Assembly: GCA_000526255.1 (NCBI GenBank)
Contig: JAFS01000001.1
Location: forward strand, 62,001 to 126,000
Reading direction: 5' to 3'
Source of the DNA: Verrucomicrobia bacterium LP2A
Lineage (GTDB): Bacteria > Verrucomicrobiota > Verrucomicrobiia > Methylacidiphilales > Methylacidiphilaceae
DNA length: 64,000 nt
The first letter of the stretch is position 1. The number at the start of each line of letters is the position of its first letter. The notes beneath the pieces were generated by a model. The model did no database searches and was not told the DNA's origin. It saw nothing but the letters and a program-made list of their open reading frames with translations. This document shows, piece after piece, positions 30,374 through 38,852 of this stretch. The position numbers were made by a program, and so were the translations under genes.

Positions 30374-30767
30374 GGAGAGCCTCCAGCGCCTTTTTCGCCC
30401 GCATCAACCGGTCCCGATGCTCGACCAGAATGGCGCTGACCTTCGGATCGCGCAAGAGCCGCAAGAGCCCCTTGCGAGGTCCGTTCATCCCGGAGCCAAC
30501 CTCCTTGACCGCATCGACAATCGGCAACCGCTTGGCAAGCGCCCACTCCGTCAGCCGCGCCAGCTGCCTGTCCAGATCGGCCTTCTGGTCGGCGCTGGAG
30601 ACGCGCGCGTAGAGGGCAACTCCGCCGGGCTGCCTCTCCTCCGCATGCACGATCACCGTCCCGGTCGGCAGTTGCTCGGCCGGCGCGGGCAGCTTCCCGT
30701 CCTTCCCCATCCGCCAAGCCGTCTTGCAGCAAAGACCCTGCCGCCTCGCCCAGATGCTCAGCTTCAT
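30366..30767 (-). CDS. tnpA: IS607-type serine recombinase TnpA, C-terminally shortened
   Basis: 133 residues. A MerR-like DNA-binding N-terminus (SIWARRQGLCCKTAWRM) precedes the serine recombinase core: ALYARVSSADQKADLDRQL with catalytic Ser57, VKEVGSGMNGPRKGL and VEHRDRLMR. Full-length IS607 TnpA is near 190-200 residues and continues past HRDRL with a dimer helix region. Here the frame ends after RAKKALEALHE, so roughly 60 residues are missing and tnpB begins straight away. I see no missing part in another frame, which suggests an internal deletion and an inactive transposase. Confidence 0.82.
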   Translation of the reverse strand: MKLSIWARRQGLCCKTAWRMGKDGKLPAPAEQLPTGTVIVHAEERQPGGVALYARVSSADQKADLDRQLARLTEWALAKRLPIVDAVKEVGSGMNGPRKGLLRLLRDPKVSAILVEHRDRLMRAKKALEALHE

Positions 30768-31199
30768 GGGAAAAGAATGCCATGCAACGTGAGTTATGTC
30801 TATTAATCAGTCAACTGTTGGCAACCCTATCGCATAGACGAAGAAACTCCCTTGCGCGAGGTGACCAACAGCTACACGACGTAGACCCATTTGTGAAGCG
30901 GCATATCCGCCCGTTCAATATTTGTACCTGTACGAACGTTAAAATCCTCTTAGCATCGATTGCAGCGAAAATATCCACCTTTGCGAAGCGTGATGCGGTC
31001 GGGAAGGCCGCATCAGGTGCATTCCACTCCATTGGACCAGAGGCACGACTCAAGCTACTTGCGTGCCGACTCGTGATCCCGGAGCATCTCGAAAAGCTCA
31101 AATGTCCTGAGCGCTAGCGCATCATTCAGATGAGATACCATGAAACATTAACGATATTTTAAATGAAACTTTATGAGTAGGTAGAGAATGGCATTCCTA
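30768..31199. other. AT-richer intergenic stretch before dcw cluster
   Basis: About 430 bases with visibly more A and T than the surrounding coding DNA. It presumably holds the left end of the IS607-type element and the upstream part of the mraZ promoter region. A plus-strand frame ending at 31117 (LVIPEHLEKLKCPER) and an overlapping minus-strand frame exist, but neither has a ribosome site or family-like sequence, so no gene is called. Confidence 0.5.
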
Positions 31200-31243
31200 G
31201 TGGAAAAGCTGATTGACAGGTGGCAAGGAGTGGAGGAAAGTGG
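31200..31243 (+). promoter_or_regulatory. probable MraZ operator: GTGG boxes on a 10-bp grid
   Basis: GTGG occurs at 31200, 31220, 31230 and 31240; the slot at 31210 reads TGAT instead. The last three boxes are contextually alike (GGTGGC, AGTGGA, AGTGGA). MraZ is known to bind short G-rich direct repeats one helical turn apart upstream of its own gene. A TTGACA at 31213-31218 lies inside the array, but its -10 partner at 17 nt (GAAAGT) is poor. Confidence 0.75.
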
Positions 31244-31269
31244 AGCGCAACGGGGGAGGGTAACCCCCA

Positions 31270-31698
31270 ATGAGCGCAAATTACACTGATGCCTTTGAGC
31301 ATGCCTTCGATGATAAAGGACGGATAACCATCCCCTCGGAATGGAGGCAGGAGGGTTACGAAGTCCGGCTCTTTGCCTTTCCATCCCGTTCGAAGTGTCT
31401 CAAGGTCTACCCGGAGAGCTGGCTTGGCCGGCTCCGAGAACGGGTCACCGGCCTATCCTTTCAGGATCCCTTGCGGCAGCAGCTCGAGGCTTTGGCCCGC
31501 ATCGCTCAGATGGTGGGCTGGGACCAGCAGGGGAGGATGGGCATCAAGGAGCGCCTGCGGCGCCAGGCGGGGTTGCGCCGCGAGGCGGTGCTCGCGGGCT
31601 GCTTCGATCACTTTGAGATCTGGAGCGCTGAGTCTTGGCGGGCGCTGCAGCTCGGGCCGACGACCCTGGAAGACGTGATGGAAAAGGCAGGCTTTTGA
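31270..31698 (+). CDS. mraZ: transcriptional regulator MraZ
   Basis: 142 residues, normal length. It has two SpoVT/AbrB-like halves: DDKGRITIPSEWR near residue 14 and a second one around GRMGIKERLRRQAGL and DHFEIWSAESW. MraZ forms a ring and represses or tunes the dcw operon through the repeats just upstream. The ATG follows GGGGGAGGG. First gene of the division cluster; rsmH starts 37 bases on. Confidence 0.93.
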   Translation: MSANYTDAFEHAFDDKGRITIPSEWRQEGYEVRLFAFPSRSKCLKVYPESWLGRLRERVTGLSFQDPLRQQLEALARIAQMVGWDQQGRMGIKERLRRQAGLRREAVLAGCFDHFEIWSAESWRALQLGPTTLEDVMEKAGF

Positions 31699-31735
31699 AT
31701 GGTGGGTGGATCGGGTGTGGGAACAAGGGAGGATC

Positions 31736-32692
31736 ATGCGCAATTCTCTGCCGGAAGAGGGGGGCATGGACGGACGGCAACATGAGCCGGTCCTGCTGCG
31801 CGAGCTCTTGGAGGCGGCCGCACCGAGGGAAGGGGAACGTTGGATCGACGGCACCTTCGGGTTTGGGGGGCATGCGACCGCGTTGTTGGAACGCGGCTGC
31901 CTCGTCCTGGCGATGGATCGTGATCCGGAGGCCGCACAAAGGGCGGATTTCCTTCGGAAGAGCTGGGGTGATCGGCTTCGGTTCATTCCGGGCAATTTTG
32001 CCGCCATGGCGGAGGTTGCCGGAGGGGCGGGTTGGGAGTCGGTGGACGGGGTCCTCCTCGATCTCGGGATCTCGTCGGGGCAGCTGGACGACCCTTCGAG
32101 AGGCTTCAGCTTCCGCTGGGATGCGCCGCTCGACATGCGGATGGATCCATCGGGGATGCGGACCGCGGACGACCTCTTGCATGAGCTCGACGAAGCGGAT
32201 CTGGCGCAGCTCTTTGCCGTAGTGACCTACCCGGGTGAGAGCCGGCGGCTGGCCCGCGCCGTGGTGCGAGCTCGCGAAGGGCGGCGTCTGCGGACGACGG
32301 GGGACCTCGTCGCGGCCATCGGGGCGGCTCGACCGTCACGGAAACGCATTCATCCGGCGACCAGGGCCTTCCTGGCTCTCCGGATGGCGGTCAACGACGA
32401 GTTGGGCTCTCTGGAGCGGGCGTTGCCGGAGGCGCTGCGCCTGCTCGGCCCCGGGGGAAGGCTGGCGGTCATCAGCTTTCACTCGGAGGAAGATCGCCGG
32501 GTCAAACAGTTTCTCCGGGAGCATACGAGGCGAGAGTCCACGGTGCGATTCGGAGTGGAGGAGACGCATCCCCCCATGGAGGGGTTTGCGCGGCAGGCGC
32601 GGTTTCTCCCCTCGGATGAGGAGGTTGTGAGGAATCCACGCTCGCGAAGCGCCCGCTTGCGAGTGGGCTGGAAGGAAAGCAGGAGGGATTGA
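31736..32692 (+). CDS. rsmH: 16S rRNA m4C1402 methyltransferase RsmH
   Basis: 318 residues from the ATG at 31736, which has GGGAGG just before it; an inner ATG at 31766 is also possible. It N4-methylates C1402 of 16S rRNA. Motifs are HEPVLLRELL, the SAM site DGTFGFGGHATALLE, LLDLGISSGQLDDPSRGFSF and the C-terminal LAVISFHSEEDRRVKQF. The stop TGA shares its last base with the ATG of ftsL. Confidence 0.95.
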   Translation: MRNSLPEEGGMDGRQHEPVLLRELLEAAAPREGERWIDGTFGFGGHATALLERGCLVLAMDRDPEAAQRADFLRKSWGDRLRFIPGNFAAMAEVAGGAGWESVDGVLLDLGISSGQLDDPSRGFSFRWDAPLDMRMDPSGMRTADDLLHELDEADLAQLFAVVTYPGESRRLARAVVRAREGRRLRTTGDLVAAIGAARPSRKRIHPATRAFLALRMAVNDELGSLERALPEALRLLGPGGRLAVISFHSEEDRRVKQFLREHTRRESTVRFGVEETHPPMEGFARQARFLPSDEEVVRNPRSRSARLRVGWKESRRD

Positions 32693-33054
32693 TGAGTGGA
32701 AACCAGATGAGACATCTCGAGCCGTTCCCGTTGCGCACGCTGGGGGGGTGGATTGTCGCAGTTCTCTTTCTCGCGGGAGTCGGCATTGCCTTTCTTTCCT
32801 TCAAGAACCAGGTCGCCCGACTCTCCCTCGAAGTGGCGCGCACGGAAAAGGATCTGATCCAGTGGAAAAAACGGAACATGCGGGTGCAGGTGGGGCTCGC
32901 CCGAGCAAGCTCCGCCGTGGAGCTGGAACGAAGAATCGCCTCTTGGCACCTCGGCTTGGTTAAGACGAGCGAGCTCGAAGTGGTCCGCATGGAGGAAGGG
33001 AAACCTTCCGACGCCCTTGCGGATACGACAAAGAGAGAACGACAACTGCCGTGA
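32692..33054 (+). CDS. ftsL: FtsL-like division protein
   Basis: 120 residues. A short cytosolic tail, one TM helix (about 16-36) and a coiled-coil-like segment (LSLEVARTEKDLIQWKK) match FtsL, which with FtsB and FtsQ activates FtsWI in the septum. Sequence is weakly conserved in this family, so the call rests on topology and on the position between rsmH and ftsI. Overlaps both neighbours by 1-4 bases. Confidence 0.8.
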   Translation: MSGNQMRHLEPFPLRTLGGWIVAVLFLAGVGIAFLSFKNQVARLSLEVARTEKDLIQWKKRNMRVQVGLARASSAVELERRIASWHLGLVKTSELEVVRMEEGKPSDALADTTKRERQLP

Positions 33055-34805
33055 AAACCCGTCAGCGATCACTCTGGGTCCTGGTTCTGCTCGCCTTCGG
33101 GTTCACCGTGGTTTCGCACCGGCTCATCCAGCTCCAGCTCGTCGAGCACCCGAAGTACGCACGGTTGGCGATGCTCAATCACTGCGCCCGAGTCGAGCTG
33201 CCGGCCCATCGAGGCATGGTCGTCGATGTTCATGGAACTCCGCTTGCTCAGAGCCAGGCCGTCTACGAGGTGCGCCTCGACGGAAAGAATCTTCTCGATC
33301 CGAAGCAGGCCCTTCCGAGGCTAGAAAACCTGCTCGGTCTGGAGTCGGGAACGATTTCCCGCACCTTCCGTCCGAGCGAGAGATATCGACTGCTCGCGAA
33401 GCGGGTGGGCGAAGATGTCGTTCAGAAGCTGAACGTCTTCGAGCAGGAAAAGCTGCGGGAGTGGCGTGCTCAAGGCAAGAACCCGGAGCCCTTCCTTCTC
33501 TTCCTTGAGGATTTCATCCGCGTTTATCCCAACGGGCGAGAGGGCGCTGCCATCGTCGGGTTGATGGACGCGGAAGGGAAGGGAGTTGCGGGAGTCGAGC
33601 GTGCCTTCGACCGACAGCTTCGCGGCTCCCCGGGGGAGCGTTGGATCGAAAAGGATGTCCTGGGCAGAGAAATTCCGGTATATCGTGGCTTCAACGCGGC
33701 TCCCGTCGACGGCGCGACGGTTCGACTGACCATCGACCTGACGATCCAGCACATTCTGGAGAAAGGACTGGACGATCTGGATCGGGAGTACCGGCCCAAG
33801 GCGATCTGCTCAGTCGTGATGCGGCCCTCAACGGGGGAAGTGCTGGCCATGGCCGTCCGGCCGACCTTCGATCCCAACGACGGAGAGCATGTCCGGCCGG
33901 AGCTGCTGCGCGACCGCTGCCTGACCGATCCCGTGGAGCCCGGGTCAATCTTCAAGATCGTCACGCTCGCGGGCGTCTTGGAAGAAAAGCAGGTGACCCT
34001 CAATTCGTCCGTCAACTGCGAGAACGGCGCCTTTTCCTACGCCGGCTACGTTTTGCACGACAGCCATCCCTACGGGACCCTCACCGTTCGGGAAGTGACC
34101 GCCAAATCGAGCAATATCGGTTTCGCCAAGCTGGGAATCGGCCTGGGTTCGGCTCGGCTCTACCGCTTCGCCCGCGCTTTTGGGATCGGCACCCCGACGG
34201 GGGTCTTGCCGTTGCAGGGAGAGTCGGGGGGCCTCCTTCGGGCTCCTTGGCAGTGGTCGAAGCTTTCCATCAGCCGGATTCCCATGGGACAAGAGGTGAT
34301 GGTGACCCCGATGCAGATGACGCAGGCGATGTCGGTCATCGCCAATGGGGGACTCTTCATGAAGCCCCAGCTGGTCCGGGGGTGGGTTTCTCCCGAAGGC
34401 AGGCCCACCTCTTACGTTGCGCCTCAGCAGGTGCGCCGCGTCATTTCGGAGAAGACGGCGCGCTGGGTCTCGCTCGCCCTCGCCAGCGTGGTGGCCAAAG
34501 GAGGTACCGGAACGAAAGCGGCCGTGCCCGGCTATACGGTGGCGGGAAAGACGGGGACGGCGCAAAAGGCGGTCGGCGGGAGCTACGCTCACAACCGTTA
34601 CGTCTCTTCTTTCATCGGTTATCTACCGGAGGAGGATCCCCAGTTCGTGCTGCTCATCATGGTGGATGAGCCGAAAGGGGGGCGCTACTACGGCGGCGAA
34701 GTCGCCGCACCCGCGTTCAGCTCGATGGCTGCCCAGATTGCGGAAGCCTTGGGCGTCGTGCCAAGGAGCGCGCCGGCACGGGCGGCACACCTGGGATCGT
34801 TGTGA
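33051..34805 (+). CDS. ftsI: septal transpeptidase FtsI (PBP2b/3 type)
   Basis: 584-residue class B penicillin-binding protein that crosslinks septal peptidoglycan. N-terminal TM (about 9-25), dimerisation domain with RGMVVDVHGTPLAQS, then the transpeptidase with SIFK (active serine in EPGSIFKIV), the SSN triad motif (AKSSNIGFAKLG) and KTGTAQ. GTG start within the GTGA overlap with ftsL. No C-terminal PASTA domain. Confidence 0.94.
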   Translation: MKTRQRSLWVLVLLAFGFTVVSHRLIQLQLVEHPKYARLAMLNHCARVELPAHRGMVVDVHGTPLAQSQAVYEVRLDGKNLLDPKQALPRLENLLGLESGTISRTFRPSERYRLLAKRVGEDVVQKLNVFEQEKLREWRAQGKNPEPFLLFLEDFIRVYPNGREGAAIVGLMDAEGKGVAGVERAFDRQLRGSPGERWIEKDVLGREIPVYRGFNAAPVDGATVRLTIDLTIQHILEKGLDDLDREYRPKAICSVVMRPSTGEVLAMAVRPTFDPNDGEHVRPELLRDRCLTDPVEPGSIFKIVTLAGVLEEKQVTLNSSVNCENGAFSYAGYVLHDSHPYGTLTVREVTAKSSNIGFAKLGIGLGSARLYRFARAFGIGTPTGVLPLQGESGGLLRAPWQWSKLSISRIPMGQEVMVTPMQMTQAMSVIANGGLFMKPQLVRGWVSPEGRPTSYVAPQQVRRVISEKTARWVSLALASVVAKGGTGTKAAVPGYTVAGKTGTAQKAVGGSYAHNRYVSSFIGYLPEEDPQFVLLIMVDEPKGGRYYGGEVAAPAFSSMAAQIAEALGVVPRSAPARAAHLGSL

Positions 34806-36280
34806 CGCTTCGGGATCTGCTGGTTGCTGTCGAGCCTTGCGGGGTGGCAGGGAAGGCGGATCCCTTGGTTCTAGGACTCTGCTACGATTCACGGATCGCA
34901 AAGCCGGGAGATCTGTTTTTTGCCTGGCAGGGCTCCAAGGTCGACGGCCATCAGTTCCTCGCGGATGTGATGAGCAAGGGAGTGGTCGCCATCGTGGGGG
35001 AGAGGGATCCGGCGACACTCTCCCTCGGCATCCCCTACGTGCGAGTCGACAACGCCCGCGAGGCGCTGGCTCGGATGGCGGAACGCTTTTACGGTCATCC
35101 GAGCGGCTCGATGGACTTGGTGGGAATCACCGGCACAAACGGGAAGACGACGACCGCGTTCCTCACGCACCATATTCTTGAATCGGTGGGGCGAAAGACC
35201 GGCCTCGTCGGCACGGTGCGCTACTCGCTCGGGGAGCGGACTCTGCCGGCGCGCCGGACCACACCCGAAGGAAGCGATCTGCAGAAGCTGCTCTCCGAAA
35301 TGCGGGAGATCGGTTGCCGCTCCGCCGTCCTGGAAGTTTCTTCCCACGCGCTGGCGCAGGGGAGAGTGGCCGGTCTGGATTTCGCGGTCGGAATCTTTAC
35401 CAACCTGACCTCGGATCATCTCGATTACCACGGGAGTCTCGAAAGCTACGGAGCGGCCAAGGCGTTGCTCTTCGAGCGGCTCGCCTCTTCGGAGAAGACG
35501 TCGGCCGCAGTGCTCAACGCGGACGACCCGGCTTGGCGCGCCCTTGGTTCGAGCCTTCGCCGGCCGAAGCGGATGCTTTTCTACAGCGCACGGGGCGCGC
35601 CCGAAGCCGATTTCCGGGCAGAGGACCTTCGTATGGATGCTTCCGGCAGCTCGTTTCTCTTGACTTATCCGGGGGGATCGCTTTTCGTCTCCATCCCGCT
35701 GCTGGGATCCTTCAATGTCGAAAACGCCTTGGGCGCCTTTGCCGCCGCCTTTGTTCTCGGCGTCTCCCCCCACCAGAGCGCCAGGGCGCTGGCCGGTTTT
35801 CCAGGAGTACCAGGCCGGATGGAGCGTTTCTGCTCCGCCGACGGCGTTATCGCTGTGGTCGATTATGCCCATACGGAGGATGCACTGCGGAAGACGCTGG
35901 CGGCTCTCCGGGAGCTGGCTCCGAAACGGCTCGGGCTCGTCGTCGGCTGCGGGGGGGACCGGGACCGGACGAAGCGGCCGAAGATGGCTGCGGCGGCCTG
36001 CGAGCTGGCCGATCGGGTTTTGTTTACCTCCGACAATCCGCGAACCGAATCGATCGAACGGATCTTCGCGGATATGTCCGAAGGTGTCCCCGCAGACCGT
36101 CTCCCGGTCTGGATTCCGGATCGTTGGCTCGCGATCGAGCAGGCTCTGCGCGAGGCCGGCCCGGGCGACTTGGTCTGTATCGCCGGCAAGGGACATGAAA
36201 CGACGCAGGAGGTGCAAGGCGTCTTCCATTCCTTCGACGATCGGAGCGCGGTAAGCAAGGTCTTGGCGGCGAGAGGATAG
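34802..36280 (+). CDS. murE: UDP-MurNAc-L-Ala-D-Glu:meso-DAP ligase MurE
   Basis: 492-residue cytosolic ligase adding the third stem-peptide residue. ATP site GITGTNGKTTTAF, substrate lysine region and C-terminal domain are present. The motif DNPRTE (in TSDNPRTES) is the DNPR signature of meso-diaminopimelate-specific enzymes, so the peptidoglycan is predicted to be of the DAP type. GTG start inside a GTGA overlap with ftsI. murF starts six bases after it. Confidence 0.95.
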   Translation: MTLRDLLVAVEPCGVAGKADPLVLGLCYDSRIAKPGDLFFAWQGSKVDGHQFLADVMSKGVVAIVGERDPATLSLGIPYVRVDNAREALARMAERFYGHPSGSMDLVGITGTNGKTTTAFLTHHILESVGRKTGLVGTVRYSLGERTLPARRTTPEGSDLQKLLSEMREIGCRSAVLEVSSHALAQGRVAGLDFAVGIFTNLTSDHLDYHGSLESYGAAKALLFERLASSEKTSAAVLNADDPAWRALGSSLRRPKRMLFYSARGAPEADFRAEDLRMDASGSSFLLTYPGGSLFVSIPLLGSFNVENALGAFAAAFVLGVSPHQSARALAGFPGVPGRMERFCSADGVIAVVDYAHTEDALRKTLAALRELAPKRLGLVVGCGGDRDRTKRPKMAAAACELADRVLFTSDNPRTESIERIFADMSEGVPADRLPVWIPDRWLAIEQALREAGPGDLVCIAGKGHETTQEVQGVFHSFDDRSAVSKVLAARG

Positions 36281-36286
36281 AACCAT

Positions 36287-37663
36287 ATGGAGCCTTGTTC
36301 TCTTGAGAGAATCGAGGAGTGGAGCGGAGGGTCCCGCAAGCGCGGAGATGCGGGAATCATGCTTTTGCGGGTTCATACCGACTCGCGGACCATTCAGCCC
36401 GGCGACTGTTTCTGGGCTCTTTCGGGAGCGAACTTTGACGGCCATGATTTCGTAGAGGAGGCCTTTCGCCGGGGCGCCCGTGCGGCCGTTGTCGCTCGTT
36501 CGATGGATCGCCTTTCCCTTCCCGCGGACGCGGGTCTCGTGGTCGTCGCGGACACGCTCGCCGCGCTGCAGCAGTTCGCCCATCGATACCGCCGAGCACT
36601 TCCTGCGAAAATCGTTGCGGTGAGCGGCAGCAGCGGAAAGACGACGACCAAGGAGCTGATCCTGGCCGTCTTGCGGAGCCGCTTTCCGGTGCACGGCAAT
36701 GCGGGAAATCGAAACAATCAGATCGGATTGCCTTTGGCGATTCTCGATTTCACCCCGGAGATTGCCTTCGGCATTCTCGAAATGGGAACGAACCATCCTG
36801 GGGAAATCGCTTGTCTGGCCGCCATCGCGGCTCCGGACATGGGAGTTCTCACAAACATCGGCCTTGCCCATGTCGGATTTTTCGGAAGCGACGAGGCGAT
36901 TGCCGAGGAAAAAATGGCCCTCTTGGCGGCTCTCCCTCTGGATGGGTGGGCCATCCTCCCAGACGAGGACGCATGGATTCGTCGCATGGCCGGTCGATGC
37001 CGAGGCAGGGTCCTCTGGGTCGGCACGGGCTCCGAGGCGTATTGGCGGGCGCGGCAGATCGAGATGCGGGGAGAGGGGATCCACTTCCTGCTTCAGGGGG
37101 ATGGGGAAGAGTTGCCGGTGCAGCTCCGGACGGCCTCTCGAGCGGTCGTCACCGACGCCCTGCTGGCGGCGGGAGTGGGAAGGCTGGCGGGATTGTCGGC
37201 CCGGGAGATCGTTCGGGCGTTGGAAAGTGCGGTCTACCCGGCGCATCGAATGGAGATTCGCGCTCTTCCGGATGGTTGGGTCATCGATGACAGCTACAAC
37301 GCCAATCCCGATTCGGCTCTGGCGGCCCTCCAAGCCCTTGGGGAATTTCCGAAGGGCGAGCGGAAAGGGGCCGTTCTCGGCACCATGGGGGAGCTCGGGG
37401 AGCAATCGATCGATCTGCATGAGCGATTGGGACGGAGTGCGGGCGCCCTGCCGATCGCGTTCCTGATTGTGGTGGGACCCGAGGCGGAAACTCTGGCTCG
37501 AGGAGCGGCGGCCGGAGGGCTTCCGCAGGAAAGGATCCGCCGATGCGCCACCGCCGATGAGGCGATGCGGGAGTTGCACGCCTTGCGGCGGGCGGGCGAT
37601 GTGATCTTGGTGAAGGGCTCCCGATTTCTTGGGCTCGAGCGCCTGGTGGAAGCTCTGATGTAG
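36287..37663 (+). CDS. murF: UDP-MurNAc-tripeptide:D-Ala-D-Ala ligase MurF
   Basis: 458-residue ligase completing the UDP-MurNAc-pentapeptide. Motifs are the ATP loop VSGSSGKTTTKEL, NAGNRNNQIGLPL, EMGTNHPGEI, LTNIGLAHVGFFG and the C-terminal DDSYNANPDS. Length and order are standard. The 64-base gap before mraY carries an AAAGGAG ribosome site. Confidence 0.95.
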   Translation: MEPCSLERIEEWSGGSRKRGDAGIMLLRVHTDSRTIQPGDCFWALSGANFDGHDFVEEAFRRGARAAVVARSMDRLSLPADAGLVVVADTLAALQQFAHRYRRALPAKIVAVSGSSGKTTTKELILAVLRSRFPVHGNAGNRNNQIGLPLAILDFTPEIAFGILEMGTNHPGEIACLAAIAAPDMGVLTNIGLAHVGFFGSDEAIAEEKMALLAALPLDGWAILPDEDAWIRRMAGRCRGRVLWVGTGSEAYWRARQIEMRGEGIHFLLQGDGEELPVQLRTASRAVVTDALLAAGVGRLAGLSAREIVRALESAVYPAHRMEIRALPDGWVIDDSYNANPDSALAALQALGEFPKGERKGAVLGTMGELGEQSIDLHERLGRSAGALPIAFLIVVGPEAETLARGAAAGGLPQERIRRCATADEAMRELHALRRAGDVILVKGSRFLGLERLVEALM

Positions 37664-37727
37664 CGGTGGCGAAGAATGATGAGGGAACGGGAGGAGACCG
37701 CAAGGGCGGAACGAAAGGAGTTTCGAG

Positions 37728-38828
37728 GTGCTCTACTACCTACATTTGCTCTCAGGAAGTTTTATTGGGTTTAATGTATTTCGCTACATCACGTTCCGGG
37801 CGGTCGGGGCGGCGCTGACGGCTCTCTTCATCTCTTGGATCTTCGGGCGTCCCACGATCGGCATGCTCCGGCGCCTGAAGATGGGCCAGCCGATTCGCGG
37901 AAAGGAAGAAGTGAGGCATTTGGCCGACCTGCACGGAGCAAAGGCCGGAACGCCTACGATGGGGGGATTGCTGATTCTCTCGGCACTCCTCGGAAGCTGC
38001 CTGCTCTGGGCTGTGCCAACGAATCGTTTCCTCTGGATCTGCCTGGGGGGAACGGTCGCGCTCGGAGCTCTCGGCTTCTGGGACGACTACCTTAAGGTAG
38101 TGCAGAAAAAGTCGGCGGGCATTCCCGGGCGCGTCAAGCTCCTGGTCCAGGCCGCTGTCGCCCTGGTCGCAGGCGTGCTCCTCCTCGGAAATCCCGAGAC
38201 GGTACGGGAAGCGAGCAAGGTGGCCGTGCCGTTCTTGAAATCGATCTCTCGAATCGAGCTCGGATGGGCGGCCCTGCCCTTCTTCCTGCTCGTCGTGATG
38301 GGCTCGTCGAACGCGGTGAATCTCACGGACGGTCTCGACGGACTGGCGATCGGTTGCTCGATCGGAGTCGCACTCGTCTTCGCAGTCTTCTGCTACGTAG
38401 CTGGGCGTCCGGATTGGAGCTCCTACCTCTTCGTGCCCCATGTGCGGGGCGCGGACGAACTGGCCGTCTTCTGCGCGGCGCTGCTCGGAGCCAGCATCGG
38501 ATTCCTCTGGTACAACTGCCATCCGGCCGAAGTCTTCATGGGCGATACCGGTTCCTTGGCTCTTGGGGGGGCTTTCGGCCTGCTCTCGATTTCCATCGGA
38601 CAAGAGCTTCTTCTGGTCGTCGCCGGAGGCATCTTCGTCCTCGAGGCTCTTTCGGTCATGATCCAGGTTGCCTCGTTTCGATTGACGGGAAAGAGGGTAT
38701 TCGCGATGGCCCCCTTGCATCACCATTTCGAGCTGAAAGGCTGGGGAGAATCGAGGGTGACTGTCCGTTTCTGGATTTTGAGCCTGCTTTGCGGGCTCCT
38801 GGCACTTTCGAGCCTGAAATTGAGGTGA
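37728..38828 (+). CDS. mraY: phospho-MurNAc-pentapeptide transferase MraY
   Basis: 366-residue inner-membrane enzyme forming lipid I on undecaprenyl phosphate. About ten TM helices; signature KAGTPTMGG, the catalytic FWDDYLKV, NAVNLTDGLDGLA and the C-terminal HHHFEL loop are all intact. GTG start with AAAGGAG nine bases upstream. Confidence 0.95.
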   Translation: MLYYLHLLSGSFIGFNVFRYITFRAVGAALTALFISWIFGRPTIGMLRRLKMGQPIRGKEEVRHLADLHGAKAGTPTMGGLLILSALLGSCLLWAVPTNRFLWICLGGTVALGALGFWDDYLKVVQKKSAGIPGRVKLLVQAAVALVAGVLLLGNPETVREASKVAVPFLKSISRIELGWAALPFFLLVVMGSSNAVNLTDGLDGLAIGCSIGVALVFAVFCYVAGRPDWSSYLFVPHVRGADELAVFCAALLGASIGFLWYNCHPAEVFMGDTGSLALGGAFGLLSISIGQELLLVVAGGIFVLEALSVMIQVASFRLTGKRVFAMAPLHHHFELKGWGESRVTVRFWILSLLCGLLALSSLKLR

Positions 38829-38852
38829 GGGCATCCGAGGAGAAAACGGCGA

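Larger units (their letters stand above)
28650..30800 (-). mobile_element. IS607-type insertion element (ends approximate)
   Basis: A serine-recombinase tnpA followed by an overlapping tnpB is the IS607 arrangement. Elements of this type leave no target duplication and lack terminal inverted repeats, so I cannot fix the ends; the limits given are estimates around the two genes plus about 95 bases beyond tnpB. It lies between the beta-helix gene and the dcw cluster, next to an AT-richer stretch. TnpA is shortened, so the copy is probably not autonomous. Confidence 0.75.

Noticed and set aside
34889-37579. Very long minus-strand open frame across murE and murF
   Set aside because: It mirrors two certain genes on the plus strand; high G+C reduces stop codons on the opposite strand. 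No family-like sequence.
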